A stretch of 64,000 bases of DNA from Salinibacterium sp. G-O1 (GCF_030063305.1 NZ_JASISV010000003.1:248001-312000); one strand, 5' to 3'; shown: positions 17,420 through 26,202, counted from the stretch's first letter. A program made the numbers and translations. Notes: generated from the letters alone by a model not told the origin.

Positions 17420-17458
17420 TGGATTCGCGAACAATTTACACAAGAGAGAAGCTGCACC

Positions 17459-17905
17459 ATGTCGCATGACGTGAGCGAGGATGGCTGGTCTCCGCAGGGG
17501 CCGGTTACCGAATTGTCGGATGCCGCGAGCTGGGACCTGCTCAGAGGACGCACCTTCGGGCGTCTGGGGCTCAGCCAGGATGATCGGCCCGAGATCTATC
17601 CGGTCAACTTCATCTGTGATGGCGAATCCATTTTGTTCCGCACGGCGGAGGGATCGAAACTTCGGGAACTCACGCACAATCGCCACGTCGTCTTCGAGGC
17701 CGATGCCGAGACGAATGGAGGTGTGTGGAGCGTCATATTGAAGGGACAAGCCGAGGTGCTCACGGTCGACCCGGTTCTGACGGAGGAGGCTCTCGCGGCT
17801 TTCCCGGCCTGGGTTCCCACCCAGGCTTTCGTCTACGTCAGGATCACCGCTGACACGCTTCGCGGCCGGTTGTTCGAACATCACCTACCGATCGGGCATC
17901 TCTAA
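17459..17905 (+). CDS. Pyridoxamine 5'-phosphate oxidase-like flavin-binding protein
   Basis: 148 residues. The split-barrel FMN-binding fold is indicated by GRLGLSQDDRPEIYPVNF, ILFRTAEGSKLREL, VVFEADAE and WSVILKGQAEVL. It belongs to the Pyridox_ox_2 group, whose members bind FMN, haem or F420; the true reaction is unknown. It sits 39 bp after pntB behind an AAGAGAGAAG ribosome site and may be co-transcribed, which would place it near the NADPH source. Confidence 0.8.
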   Translation: MSHDVSEDGWSPQGPVTELSDAASWDLLRGRTFGRLGLSQDDRPEIYPVNFICDGESILFRTAEGSKLRELTHNRHVVFEADAETNGGVWSVILKGQAEVLTVDPVLTEEALAAFPAWVPTQAFVYVRITADTLRGRLFEHHLPIGHL

Positions 17906-17963
17906 CGCCGCCGCTCTGCGCTGTCGAAGGAATATCACGCACCACAGGCCCGTTATAGCCTCA

Positions 17964-18488
17964 ATGAGCATTAAGCCCGGCACCCTTGCCCCCCAGCTGA
18001 CCCTTCCGCTTTCTACTGGCGGGGTGACGGACGACCTGCTCCTCGGCACCGGCGAAGGCGGTCGCTTCACCCTCGTCGTGTTCTTCCGCGGATTGCACTG
18101 CCCGTCGTGCCGCCGCCAGCTGGTCGAGCTTGACCAGCGCCTGGGCGAGCTTCAGGACGCCGGATTCGGGCGCGTTGTCGCCGTGAGCATGGAATCGGCC
18201 GAGCGCAGCCAGAAAATCGTCGAACGATGGGGCATTAGCGAGCTGCCGGTCGCGTATGGGCTCGGCGAGACCGCCGCCCGGGACTGGGGACTCTTCATCT
18301 CCCACGCCATCAAGGAGGGCGAGCCCGACGTCTTCAACGAGCCGGGCACCTTCATCCTCGACTCTGACGGCACTGTGTACTGGAGCAGCGTCGCGTCGAT
18401 GCCGTTCAGCCGCACCTCCATCGATGACGTCATCAAAGGCATCACCTGGGCCGCCGAGAACTCCTACCCCGCCCGCGGCGCAGCCTGA
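17964..18488 (+). CDS. Peroxiredoxin-like protein (AhpC/TSA family)
   Basis: 174 residues with a thioredoxin fold: TLAPQLTLPL, the active site VVFFRGLHCPSCRRQLVELD (Cx2C) and EPGTFILDSDGTVYW. The presence of a CxxC rather than the single peroxidatic PxxxTxxC motif suggests a thiol-disulfide or redoxin role instead of a classical peroxidase. The next gene follows after 2 bp and is a second relative, so the pair is an operon. Confidence 0.82.
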   Translation: MSIKPGTLAPQLTLPLSTGGVTDDLLLGTGEGGRFTLVVFFRGLHCPSCRRQLVELDQRLGELQDAGFGRVVAVSMESAERSQKIVERWGISELPVAYGLGETAARDWGLFISHAIKEGEPDVFNEPGTFILDSDGTVYWSSVASMPFSRTSIDDVIKGITWAAENSYPARGAA

Positions 18489-18490
18489 CA

Positions 18491-19042
18491 ATGCGGCTCA
18501 GCGCAGGAGACACTCTGCCCGCGCTGGAGCTGGTGGGCGCCATCGGCGGTTCGGCCAGCATCCCGCCAGCACAGGGCTACGTGCACCTTCAACTGCGCCG
18601 ATTTTCCGGCTGCATGGTCTGCAACGTGCACCTGAAACAGGTCGTGCAGCGTCTGCCCGAGATCACTGCCGCTCACGTGCAGGAGGTTGTCGTGTTCCAC
18701 TCGACGGTCGCCGAGGTGAAGCGGTACGAGAGCGAACTGCCGTTCGTGGTTGTGGCGGATCCCGACAAGAACCTCTATCGGCGCTTCGGGGTGGAGCGGT
18801 CATCCACCGCCCTCCTGGCGGCCTGGCGCACGCTACCCAGGGCCGTGCTGGGCGCAGCGATAACCGCCATTCGCACCCGCAGGCTACCGCCGCTGAAACC
18901 CGTGGGTGGGGAACTCGGATGCCCGGCAGACGTCCTGATCGACAGCACCGGTCGCGTGGTCGCCGTCAAGTACGGCACCCACGCCGCCGATCAGTGGTCG
19001 GTCGACGAGCTTCTGGAGCTGGTGGACGCGGCCGGATCCTGA
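18491..19042 (+). CDS. Second AhpC/TSA-like redoxin
   Basis: 183 residues. The redoxin fold carries RRFSGCMVCNVHLKQV (Cx2C) and later GCPADVLIDSTGRVVAVKYG. It resembles the AhpC/TSA_2 (PRX-like2) group, which has poorly known physiology. It starts 2 bp after the previous redoxin and overlaps the membrane gene on the other strand by 52 bp at its 3' end, a longer than usual convergent overlap that makes antisense interplay possible. Confidence 0.78.
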   Translation: MRLSAGDTLPALELVGAIGGSASIPPAQGYVHLQLRRFSGCMVCNVHLKQVVQRLPEITAAHVQEVVVFHSTVAEVKRYESELPFVVVADPDKNLYRRFGVERSSTALLAAWRTLPRAVLGAAITAIRTRRLPPLKPVGGELGCPADVLIDSTGRVVAVKYGTHAADQWSVDELLELVDAAGS

Positions 19043-19422
19043 GTCGCCGGCTTGTCGCCGAACGGGACGCTCGCGATCACCGCTCCCAGCACGCCACCCA
19101 CCGCGATCAGCACGACCAGCTCGGTCAGTGGCGTGATGCTCGGGCTGAAGGAGGGGCCTTGCGCCCAGCCGGCGACCTGAATCAGCACGGCGGCGACGGT
19201 GGTCACGGCGACTCCGACCGCGACGGTCGCGACGCTCAGCGGCGCCCGCAGCCGGGTGGTGGTCGTCATCCTCGCCGTCGTGGGGGCGGCGAGCACCGCC
19301 ACGAGCGGGGCCAGATGGTAGTTGGTCGTCGGGGTGACGGCCGCCAGGATTATCCACAGCAGGGAGATAGCGGCCACGCCGAAGGCCGCGTACGCGATCA
19401 CGCGCCTGTCTGTCTTAGTCAC
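18991..19422 (-). CDS. Small integral membrane protein of unknown function
   Basis: 143 residues with four predicted membrane helices (VIAYAAFGVAAISLLWIIL, LAPLVAVLAAP, VATVAVGVAVTTVAAVLI, LVVLIAVGGVLGAVIASV) and a Ser/Thr-rich tail. No family recognised with confidence. Its start overlaps the stop of the hydrolase-OsmC gene by 8 bp, so it is translated from that operon. Confidence 0.65.
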   Translation of the reverse strand: MTKTDRRVIAYAAFGVAAISLLWIILAAVTPTTNYHLAPLVAVLAAPTTARMTTTTRLRAPLSVATVAVGVAVTTVAAVLIQVAGWAQGPSFSPSITPLTELVVLIAVGGVLGAVIASVPFGDKPATQDPAASTSSRSSSTDH

Positions 19423-20665
19423 TGATCACGCCGGATTCGATGCGGGTGGTGAGCCGCACGTCGGAGTGCAGGGTGCGATGCACCGGACACTTGTCGGCGA
19501 TAGCAAGCAGCGACTCCCGTTGCTCAGGCGTGAGGTTACCGACGACCACGATGTTTCGGTCGATCTGCTCGTACCCGACCGTCGGCGGCTCGGTGCTGGC
19601 GTCATCGCGCACCCGGCTGAAGCTCAGAGTCACCTCGACTCGCTCCAGCGGCAGCTTCTTGCGGGTGGCGTACATGCGCAGCGTCATCGTGGTGCAGGCG
19701 CCCAGTCCCGCCAACAGCAGGTCGTAGGGAGACATCCCCGTGCCTTCGCCGAGCGGCTCAGGCTCGTCGGAAAGAATGGTGTGCTCGTTCGTCGTGACGG
19801 TCTGGCCATACGGACCTTTTCCGTTCTCCGTGACCCGAACGACCCCCGGCTCCAGAGCTGCGGCGGAGGGATCGGTCGCGGCCGCGGTGGTCAGCGCCGG
19901 AACATAGCGCCGCGCCCAGGCTCCGATCACATCGGCGGCGAACTGGGCATCCGCTGGCGCCGTGAGCAGATGATCGGCGCCATCCAGCGCGACGAATGAT
20001 TTGGGATGACGCGCCGCGTCGAAAATTTGCCGGGCGTTGTCGACCGAAACCGTCTGGTCGATCGGGGAATGCAGCACCAGCAGGGCGGCGGAAAGCTGGG
20101 CTACCTGCTTCAGTTGCTGCTGCTCCTCCAGATCCCGAAGAAACTGCCGCTGGATGCGGAACGGTCGCCCGCCAAGCGAAATCTCAGCGCTGCCGTCGGT
20201 GCGCACATCGGCGACGCTGTCACCCAGGAGCTCGAGCACGTGTGTGGGGTCGGCGGGAGCGCCAATGGTGACGACGGAACGAACCTCGGGCAGCTGGGCT
20301 GCGGCGACGAGCACGGCCGCGCCGCCCAGGGAATGACCGATCAGGATGCTCGGCGCCTCGCGGTTGTCGCGGAGGTATGAGGCCGCGCGCACCAGGTCGT
20401 CCACGTTGGAGGTGAAGTTCGAGTTGGCGAAATCTCCGCCGGACTGACCCAGCCCGGTGAAGTCGAAGCGAAGCACGGCGACTCCCACATCGGTCAGGGC
20501 GCGGGAGATGCGGGTCGCTGCAACGGCATCCTTGCCGCAGGTGAAACAGTGAGCGAAGAGCGCGTAGGCGAGAGGTTCACCCTCGGGCAACTCCAGCCGT
20601 CCGGCAAGCAGCTCGTCCAGTGATCCCGGGAATTCCACGCGCACCGGGGCGCGGCTGGCCGCCAT
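19415..20665 (-). CDS. Bifunctional alpha/beta hydrolase-OsmC protein
   Basis: 416 residues. The N-terminal half is an alpha/beta hydrolase (AHCFTCGKDAVAATRISRAL, FDFTGLGQSGGDF, ILIGHSLGGAAVLVAA with the Ser nucleophile, VLHSPIDQTVSV, LDGADHLLTA). The C-terminal ~140 residues are an OsmC/Ohr domain with GLGACTTMTLRMYA and DKCPVHRTL, the two Cys that reduce hydroperoxides. This fusion is a known bacterial type. Organic hydroperoxide removal, with the hydrolase perhaps freeing the peroxide from an ester, is a reasonable inference. The Crp/Fnr gene lies just upstream in the same direction. Confidence 0.9.
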   Translation of the reverse strand: MAASRAPVRVEFPGSLDELLAGRLELPEGEPLAYALFAHCFTCGKDAVAATRISRALTDVGVAVLRFDFTGLGQSGGDFANSNFTSNVDDLVRAASYLRDNREAPSILIGHSLGGAAVLVAAAQLPEVRSVVTIGAPADPTHVLELLGDSVADVRTDGSAEISLGGRPFRIQRQFLRDLEEQQQLKQVAQLSAALLVLHSPIDQTVSVDNARQIFDAARHPKSFVALDGADHLLTAPADAQFAADVIGAWARRYVPALTTAAATDPSAAALEPGVVRVTENGKGPYGQTVTTNEHTILSDEPEPLGEGTGMSPYDLLLAGLGACTTMTLRMYATRKKLPLERVEVTLSFSRVRDDASTEPPTVGYEQIDRNIVVVGNLTPEQRESLLAIADKCPVHRTLHSDVRLTTRIESGVISD

Positions 20666-20667
20666 CC

Positions 20668-21435
20668 CTAGCCCATCTGCTTCGAGAGAATGGCGAGACC
20701 GTCAAGGTCGGTGAGGATAATCCTGCCGCGGGCCTGGCGGATGAGTCCGCGGGAGGCGAGGTCGGCCATCGTCTTGCTCGTTGACTCCCTGGTGGCGCCG
20801 AGCAGCCCGGCCAGCTGGTCGTGGGTGAGACGGATGGTCACATACCCGAGTCGGGAGACCCGCTGCGACCCCGAGAGGCGCACGAGGGTGCTTGACACGC
20901 GGGCGATGAGCGGCCGCAGCGCCAGGTCGGTCAGTCGCTCCTCGAGTCGAGCCACCTCCTCGCCGAGATGGCGAGAGATACGAACAGCGATGCGAGGGTC
21001 TGACAGCAAATGACGCTCGACATCCTGCACGCTGAGCTGGCAGATCTGGGTCTCTTCGATGGCTTCGGCGTAGTTGTCGTACATGCGCTGGCCGACGAGC
21101 AGCATTTCGCCGAACACCGCACCCGGCTCGAGGATCGCCATCGTAAGGGCCTTGCCATCCTCGGTGACCCTGAAGATCCGAACGCGGCCCTCCTTGAGGA
21201 TGAACAGCGCGGTGATGGGCTGGCTCTGGCTGAAGACGATGTCGCCGTTGTGAAAGGTCTTCGAGGGCGCCATGCGGTCGATAGCGGCGATCTCAGCTGC
21301 GGTCAGATCGGAGAAGAGTTCCACCGAACTGAGGCAACTGAAGGGCTCGGGACTACTGGCCTGCAATGGATTGGTCTCCCGCCCGTCTGGTGACCACGGG
21401 CGTCGGCTACCTGTCGGTGCCGACGCCACGCCCAT
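20668..21435 (-). CDS. Crp/Fnr-family transcriptional regulator
   Basis: 255 residues. I chose the ATG at 21435 because GAGGAG lies 6 bases upstream; the ATG at 21453 has none. The cyclic-nucleotide-type beta barrel is at ~40-150 (FSDLTAAEIAAIDRMA, KEGRVRIFRVTEDGK, LEPGAVFGEMLLVGQ). The C-terminal winged helix carries LTHDQLAGLLGATRESTSKT, a typical Crp recognition helix. There is no N-terminal Cys cluster, so it is not an Fnr-type iron-sulfur sensor; ligand unknown. It ends 2 bp before the hydrolase-OsmC gene and probably controls it. Confidence 0.9.
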   Translation of the reverse strand: MGVASAPTGSRRPWSPDGRETNPLQASSPEPFSCLSSVELFSDLTAAEIAAIDRMAPSKTFHNGDIVFSQSQPITALFILKEGRVRIFRVTEDGKALTMAILEPGAVFGEMLLVGQRMYDNYAEAIEETQICQLSVQDVERHLLSDPRIAVRISRHLGEEVARLEERLTDLALRPLIARVSSTLVRLSGSQRVSRLGYVTIRLTHDQLAGLLGATRESTSKTMADLASRGLIRQARGRIILTDLDGLAILSKQMG

Positions 21436-21449
21436 GGCGCACTCCTCAA

Positions 21450-21905
21450 TCATCGACTATTTTTGAGGATCTTGACTGCTATTGCACCCAGAATCGCGCC
21501 ATAAATAAGGTGACCCATCAGCGAGAACAACGCTGGCGTGTCAATGGTGAACAGTGGCATGCCGAACATCATCGGCATCACCATCAGCGGGCCCAGTACC
21601 CACCAGACCGCGCCGTAGCCCAATCCGACGACGATTCCGCGCGGGTAGGTGGTGAGCAGAAGATTGCCGAAGATGACAGTGAGGCCGAGGCCGATCATGA
21701 TCGACATTCCGATGTGAACGATGAAGCCGACCACAGCCGAGCTAGATCCCACCATGGAGGCGATCATGGGCAACATGCCCATCATCGCCATCAAAATGCC
21801 GAACGCGATACCGCCGGCGACACCGCCGACGAGCCCGGCGAGAGCCCGGCGTCCGATGGTCGCCCCGGAGTGACTGACGGTTGGCATATGAGTTGCGGTA
21901 GTCAT
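21450..21905 (-). CDS. Small multi-pass membrane protein
   Basis: 151 residues from the ATG at 21905, preceded by AAGAGGGG. Four hydrophobic segments are visible (ALAGLVGGVAGGIAFGILMA, VGFIVHIGMSIMIGLGLTVI, GIVVGLGYGAVWWVLGPLMV, LFSLMGHLIYGAILGAIAVK). Met- and Gly-rich (MMGMLPMIASM, MPMMFGMP), which occurs in copper-linked membrane proteins but is not proof. No family name. It is followed on the same strand by the Crp/Fnr gene. Confidence 0.7.
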   Translation of the reverse strand: MTTATHMPTVSHSGATIGRRALAGLVGGVAGGIAFGILMAMMGMLPMIASMVGSSSAVVGFIVHIGMSIMIGLGLTVIFGNLLLTTYPRGIVVGLGYGAVWWVLGPLMVMPMMFGMPLFTIDTPALFSLMGHLIYGAILGAIAVKILKNSR

Positions 21906-22003
21906 TATTTTCCCCTCTTCAGTGGATGTTGCGTTGCCTGACGCTATTCCCGCGACGTCCCGAAGTTTTGCGACCCAGGACACACTGCGCGAAACCGCTG
22001 TGG

Positions 22004-22621
22004 TCAGGGGATGGTCGCTGCCGCGGCCACGATGTGACCGCCGCGAACCGACACCTCGCTCAGGTCGCTGCCTGCCTCCCTCAGAATGGTCCACGGATGT
22101 GCGGTGATGTCTGAACCGCCCATCGCGCAGGCCAGTCGCGCGAGAGGAGACAGGATGGCTGCCGCTCCGGTCGGCAACTGCATGTCGACGATCCCGGCGC
22201 GCCCGCCGGGCCGGAGCACCGCCCGCATCCGCTCCCAGGCAGCACGCCAGTCGTCGATGACGCTCAGGGAGTATGTGGCGAAGACGGCATCCACCTGCTC
22301 CTGCCCGAGGTCGCTGGCGGTGAATTTCGCGGCGTCTGCGCTCACCGTCGTGACGTTTGACCATCGGTTGCTGGCGATGCGCCGATCGGCCATCCCCAGC
22401 ATCGCCGGGCTGCGGTCGACACCGATCACCCGGCCGGTGGGCCCAACGGCGGCGAACAGAAGCGGAAAGTTCAGCCCAGTGCCGCAGCCGAGATCGAGAA
22501 CCGTGTCGCCCTCATTCAGCCCCAGCAGCTCGACGCCGACGACGCGGCCGCGTCGGTACACCGGCCATTCCCCGGAGATGGCGTCATAGAACGGTGCGCC
22601 GCGTTCGTAGGTTCCGTTCAC
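22004..22621 (-). CDS. SAM-dependent methyltransferase
   Basis: 205 residues from GTG 22621, whose GTGA overlaps the stop of the flavodoxin-type gene. Class I Rossmann motifs: TVLDLGCGTGLNFPLLFAAV (motif I), VIGVDRSPAML (acidic end of beta 2), VDAVFATYSLSVIDDW and LRPGGRAGIVDMQ. It is similar to the Methyltransf_11/25 groups that act on small molecules or lipids (UbiE-like). The coupled expression with a flavodoxin-type reductase hints at a quinone or aromatic substrate, but this is inference. Confidence 0.85.
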   Translation of the reverse strand: MNGTYERGAPFYDAISGEWPVYRRGRVVGVELLGLNEGDTVLDLGCGTGLNFPLLFAAVGPTGRVIGVDRSPAMLGMADRRIASNRWSNVTTVSADAAKFTASDLGQEQVDAVFATYSLSVIDDWRAAWERMRAVLRPGGRAGIVDMQLPTGAAAILSPLARLACAMGGSDITAHPWTILREAGSDLSEVSVRGGHIVAAAATIP

Positions 22622-23340
22622 CGATATTCGGGATTGGAGTCGAAGCCGAAGTGCTCGCCCTTGTCCCACTCTTTGCGGAGGTTGCCCTGGGCGGGAATGC
22701 CGCCGGCATCCTTCAGCATCCTCGCCATGTGCAGCAGGTTCCAAGTCATGAAGGTGGTGTTGCGGTTGGTGAAGTCGTTCTCCGGGCCGCCGGAACCCTC
22801 ATCCAGATAGCTCGGACCGGGCCCGACCTCGCCGATCCAGCCGGCATCAGCGGCCGGAGGAATGACGTAGCCGATGTGCTGAAGGCCATACAGCAGCGAC
22901 ATGGCGCTGTGCTTCACGCCATCCTCATTGCCGGTGATCAGCACGCCGGCGGTCTTGCCGTAGAAGATGTACTGGCCGCGGTCGTTGAACATGCCGCTCA
23001 TCGCATACAGTCGCTCGATGAACTGGCGAGTAACCGACGAGTTGTCGCCCAGCCAGATCGGACCGCCGATCACCAGCACATCGGCCTCGAGGATCCGCGG
23101 CCAGATGTCGTCGGGCCAGGCATCCTTATCCCAACCGTGCTCGCGCATGTCCGGGTACACGCCGGTCGCCACGGGATGATCGATGAGCCTGACCGCTTCG
23201 ACAGTCACCCCGAGCTGCCGCATCAGGTCGATACTGCGATCCATCAGCCCCTGGGTGTGGCTGATTTCTGGCGACTTCTTGAGGGTGCAGTTGACGTAGA
23301 CGGCGCGCAGGTCTGAGAAATCGGGCGTGGATGTGGTCAT
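22618..23340 (-). CDS. NADPH-dependent FMN reductase / flavodoxin-fold protein
   Basis: 240 residues. The fold is indicated by LRAVYVNCTLKKSPEISHT (phosphate loop region), ADVLVIGGPIWLGDNSSVTR (FMN loop with the GGPIWLG pattern) and YGKTAGVLITGNEDGVKH. Members bind FMN and reduce quinones, azo dyes or metals using NAD(P)H. It is the first gene of a two-gene operon with the methyltransferase. Confidence 0.83.
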   Translation of the reverse strand: MTTSTPDFSDLRAVYVNCTLKKSPEISHTQGLMDRSIDLMRQLGVTVEAVRLIDHPVATGVYPDMREHGWDKDAWPDDIWPRILEADVLVIGGPIWLGDNSSVTRQFIERLYAMSGMFNDRGQYIFYGKTAGVLITGNEDGVKHSAMSLLYGLQHIGYVIPPAADAGWIGEVGPGPSYLDEGSGGPENDFTNRNTTFMTWNLLHMARMLKDAGGIPAQGNLRKEWDKGEHFGFDSNPEYR

Positions 23341-23455
23341 ACCTCGACACTACGGCGGCGGCATCCGCTGTTGTGTGTTTTCGATCACCGAGGCTCCCGC
23401 CCTCCGCTGATAAACATGACCGAGTACGCGCACGTGCGCAATGAGGGGGAAAGCT

Positions 23456-24889
23456 TTGGCTGATTCATCGATGTGGGACCTGATTGTCATCGGCGGGGGG
23501 AGTGCAGGGCTGGTCGCCAGCAAGGCGGCAGCAAACTTCGGCGCCAGGGTCTTGCTGATCGAGAAGGATCGCCTCGGCGGCGACTGCCTGTGGACGGGAT
23601 GCGTGCCGTCGAAAACTCTCATCGCTGCGGCGCACTCAGCCGCAGCCGCAGCGCGAGTCCAGGGCGTTGACCCCGGTGCTCACCGGTCTGTAGCGAGTTT
23701 CGCCGACACCATGCACGCGGTGCACGATGCCATCCAGACCATCGCCCCGGTCGATTCCAGTGAGGCGCTCGAGGCCGAGGGGGTCGCCGTGGCCCACGGC
23801 CATGCGCGATTCCTGTCTCGCCGCAGTCTCTCGCTTGATGGACAGGAAATCCGGTTCGCGCAGGCCATCATCGCCACCGGAACCACCCCGAGCGTGCCAG
23901 AGTTCCCGGGAGCCGCTGGCCTGAACATCGTCACCAGCGAAACCTTTTGGGAGTTGCGGGAGCTGCCGGAAGAGCTCGTGATCCTGGGCGGCGGAGCAAT
24001 CGGGTGCGAGCTCGGGCAGGCGATGGCCCGTCTTGGCTCCCGCGTCACCATTGTGCAGCGCGGCGGCCGCATCCTGCCCAAGGAAGAGGATGCGGCCGCG
24101 CGCATCGTGCACGAAGCTCTCATTGCGGATGGGGTGACCATCCTCACCGGCCGCTCGGCGGTCGCCGCGTCATCCACGGATGACCTGGCGGGAACCATCA
24201 CCCTCGACGACGGCCAGGTGCTGCGGTTCGATCGACTCGTCGCTGCCCTCGGACGTCGGCCCGAGACATCCAGCCTGGATCTTGCCGCAGCCGGGGTCAC
24301 CACCGATGAGGCCGGATACGTGCGCGTTGATGCCGCGCTGAGAACCGAGAACCGCCGCATTCTGGCTTCCGGTGACATCACGGGACTGGCACAGTTCACC
24401 CACGTCGCCGGGGTGAACGGCAGCGTCGCCGCGACCAACGCCATCCTGGGCCTGCGTCGCAAGGCCGAGACCCGGGTGATTCCGCGCGTCACCTTCACCT
24501 CACCCGAGGTCGCCGCCGTCGGCATCGAGGCATCCGCCGCAGACCCCCGACGCCACCGGGTCTTCACTCAGCAGCACAGCCACTCCGACCGGGCGATCAC
24601 CGAGAAGGCCACGTCCGGGTTCACCCAGATCGTGGTCGAGAAGAGCGGACGCATCGTGGGTGGCACGATCGTCGGGCCCAGAGCGGGCGAGACGGTGGGA
24701 GAACTCGCGCTCGCCGTGCAGAGCAAACTTTCGACGAGCAGCATCGCCAGCACCATCCACCCGTACCCGACCTACAACGACCCGCTGTGGAACGCCGCGG
24801 TCAGCGACGTGAAGCACCGTCTCGGCGCGGGTGCCATCGCCATCGCGATAAGGGTCTTGCGGAAGGTGCGGAACGCCCGAATGGCGTGA
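23456..24889 (+). CDS. MerA-like FAD/NAD(P)-dependent disulfide oxidoreductase
   Basis: About 477 residues. FAD motif LIVIGGGSAGLVASKAAANFG, redox-active RLGGDCLWTGCVPSKTL (Cx4C), NAD(P) motif LVILGGGAIGCELGQAMARLG, and C-terminal dimer domain ending ASTIHPYPTYNDPLW. There is no N-terminal HMA domain and no C-terminal Cys pair, so it is not a true mercuric reductase; other members reduce disulfides or keep flavin redox balance. TTG 23456 is chosen because GAGGGGG sits at the right distance; ATG 23441 is possible but lacks a ribosome site. Confidence 0.85.
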   Translation: MADSSMWDLIVIGGGSAGLVASKAAANFGARVLLIEKDRLGGDCLWTGCVPSKTLIAAAHSAAAAARVQGVDPGAHRSVASFADTMHAVHDAIQTIAPVDSSEALEAEGVAVAHGHARFLSRRSLSLDGQEIRFAQAIIATGTTPSVPEFPGAAGLNIVTSETFWELRELPEELVILGGGAIGCELGQAMARLGSRVTIVQRGGRILPKEEDAAARIVHEALIADGVTILTGRSAVAASSTDDLAGTITLDDGQVLRFDRLVAALGRRPETSSLDLAAAGVTTDEAGYVRVDAALRTENRRILASGDITGLAQFTHVAGVNGSVAATNAILGLRRKAETRVIPRVTFTSPEVAAVGIEASAADPRRHRVFTQQHSHSDRAITEKATSGFTQIVVEKSGRIVGGTIVGPRAGETVGELALAVQSKLSTSSIASTIHPYPTYNDPLWNAAVSDVKHRLGAGAIAIAIRVLRKVRNARMA

Positions 24890-24904
24890 GAGCCAATGAG
24901 GGGG

Positions 24905-25534
24905 CTACCGCAGCAGGCGGTAGCCCACGATCATCCGCTGCACGGCACTGATCATGACGATCGCAGCCCAGCCGACCGCGATCTGCCAGGCGAAGGCCGG
25001 CACGATCAGCCACGCGGAATGCACGGCAATGGTTTCGCCGCCCTCAGCCACCCGACCGAGGAATGACAGCGACCGGCCGTCGTCGACCTGGCGACCCGTG
25101 CGTTCCGCGATCGAGGAGAAGGCCAGGAACGTCGCCCCGTTGATGTAGTACGCGAGGAGCACGGCGAGGAACGGCCACCACGGGGCTTCAGCTCCCGCGG
25201 TTGCGCCGACGGCAACCCCGACGACCGTCGCGCCGTACACAACGAAGTCCGCGGTGATATCGAGAAACCCGCCGGCTTCGCTCGTGGAGCCCTGAGGGTT
25301 CCGCGCCCGGCGCCGTCGAGCAAGCGACCCGTCCAGCCCATCGAGCACCCTCGACACCAACCAGGCCGCGAGGGCCAGCCACCACCACTGGGCAGCCGCG
25401 AGCCCCGCGCTCCCCAGGCCGACCACCAGCCCGGCCACCGTCAGGCGATCGGGCGTTATCCACGGCACGTCGATGCGCGCCGCCATGATTGCCACCGGGC
25501 GTTCCATGGCGCGACGCAGCTGCGCGTCGATCAT
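24905..25534 (-). CDS. CDP-alcohol phosphatidyltransferase family protein
   Basis: 209 residues with about six membrane helices. The family motif is complete: DGLDGSLAR followed by an insert and GGFLDITADF, giving D-x2-DG-x2-AR...G-x3-D-x3-D with all four metal-binding Asp. It transfers a phosphoalcohol from a CDP-activated donor; donor and acceptor are unknown. ATG 25534 overlaps the TVP38 gene's stop (ATGA), so the pair is coupled, suggesting a joint role in making and moving a membrane lipid (inference). Confidence 0.88.
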   Translation of the reverse strand: MIDAQLRRAMERPVAIMAARIDVPWITPDRLTVAGLVVGLGSAGLAAAQWWWLALAAWLVSRVLDGLDGSLARRRRARNPQGSTSEAGGFLDITADFVVYGATVVGVAVGATAGAEAPWWPFLAVLLAYYINGATFLAFSSIAERTGRQVDDGRSLSFLGRVAEGGETIAVHSAWLIVPAFAWQIAVGWAAIVMISAVQRMIVGYRLLR

Positions 25535-26202
25535 TCCGCTGCCTCCCCGTCGATCCGGGTGTGACGTCGGCGGGCGCGCACGCTGTAGACGACGCCGGCG
25601 ACCGTCAGCAGCCCGAGGGCTCCCGCCGCGATGTAGAACGGCCACCCGAGCGTGGTTCCGAATGCGCCCACCGCGACGTAGGCGATGGTTCCGGGCAGGA
25701 TGCCCAGCATCGTGCCGATCGCGTAGTCGCGGCGGCTGACGCTGGTCAGTCCGGCCGTGTAGTTGATCACGGTGAACGGCAGCACCGGCACCAGACGTAC
25801 GCCGATGAGCGCGATGAGGCCCCGGTGCTCCAGGATCTCGTCGACCCGGGCGACGCGCGCTCCGGTGAAACGCTCGACTGCCTCGCGGCCCAGCGCACGC
25901 CCGATCGCAAATGCCAGCGCGGCTCCGATGAGAGCTCCCAGATAGACGAGCACAACTCCCAGCGCCCATCCCCAGGTCAGGCCGGCGGCAATGCTGACGA
26001 CGATCTTCGGGATGGGGGTGAGCGTGGCGACGCCGTATCCGAGAACAAACAGCACAGCGCCCAACCATCCGGCATTCGTGGCGGCTGCCCTGATGTCGTC
26101 AACGCTCGGCAGGGGGACCGTGAATCCAACGATGACCACGGCGCCGATAAACGCGAGGAAGAATGCAGCCCGCCAGATGACGGCACGGCGAGATGACTGC
26201 AT
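25531..26202 (-). CDS. TVP38/TMEM64 (VTT/DedA-like) membrane protein
   Basis: 223 residues with five to six hydrophobic stretches and the VTT core: GYGVATLTPIPKIVVSIAAG, WGWALGVVLVYLGALIGAAL, FAIGRALGREAVERF, VRLVPVLPFTVINYTAGLT and GTMLGILPGTIAYVAVGA. The family is associated with lipid scrambling or undecaprenyl-phosphate/phospholipid transport in other organisms. First gene of the coupled pair with the CDP-alcohol transferase. Confidence 0.9.
   Translation of the reverse strand: MQSSRRAVIWRAAFFLAFIGAVVIVGFTVPLPSVDDIRAAATNAGWLGAVLFVLGYGVATLTPIPKIVVSIAAGLTWGWALGVVLVYLGALIGAALAFAIGRALGREAVERFTGARVARVDEILEHRGLIALIGVRLVPVLPFTVINYTAGLTSVSRRDYAIGTMLGILPGTIAYVAVGAFGTTLGWPFYIAAGALGLLTVAGVVYSVRARRRHTRIDGEAAE

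Noticed and set aside
21906-22364. Longer N-terminal reading of the small membrane protein at 21450
   Set aside because: It would run into the methyltransferase gene in a shadow frame. The ATG at 21905 has a good AAGAGGGG ribosome site.
23456-24889. True mercuric reductase
   Set aside because: There is no HMA domain, no C-terminal CC motif and no merR/merT/merP nearby.
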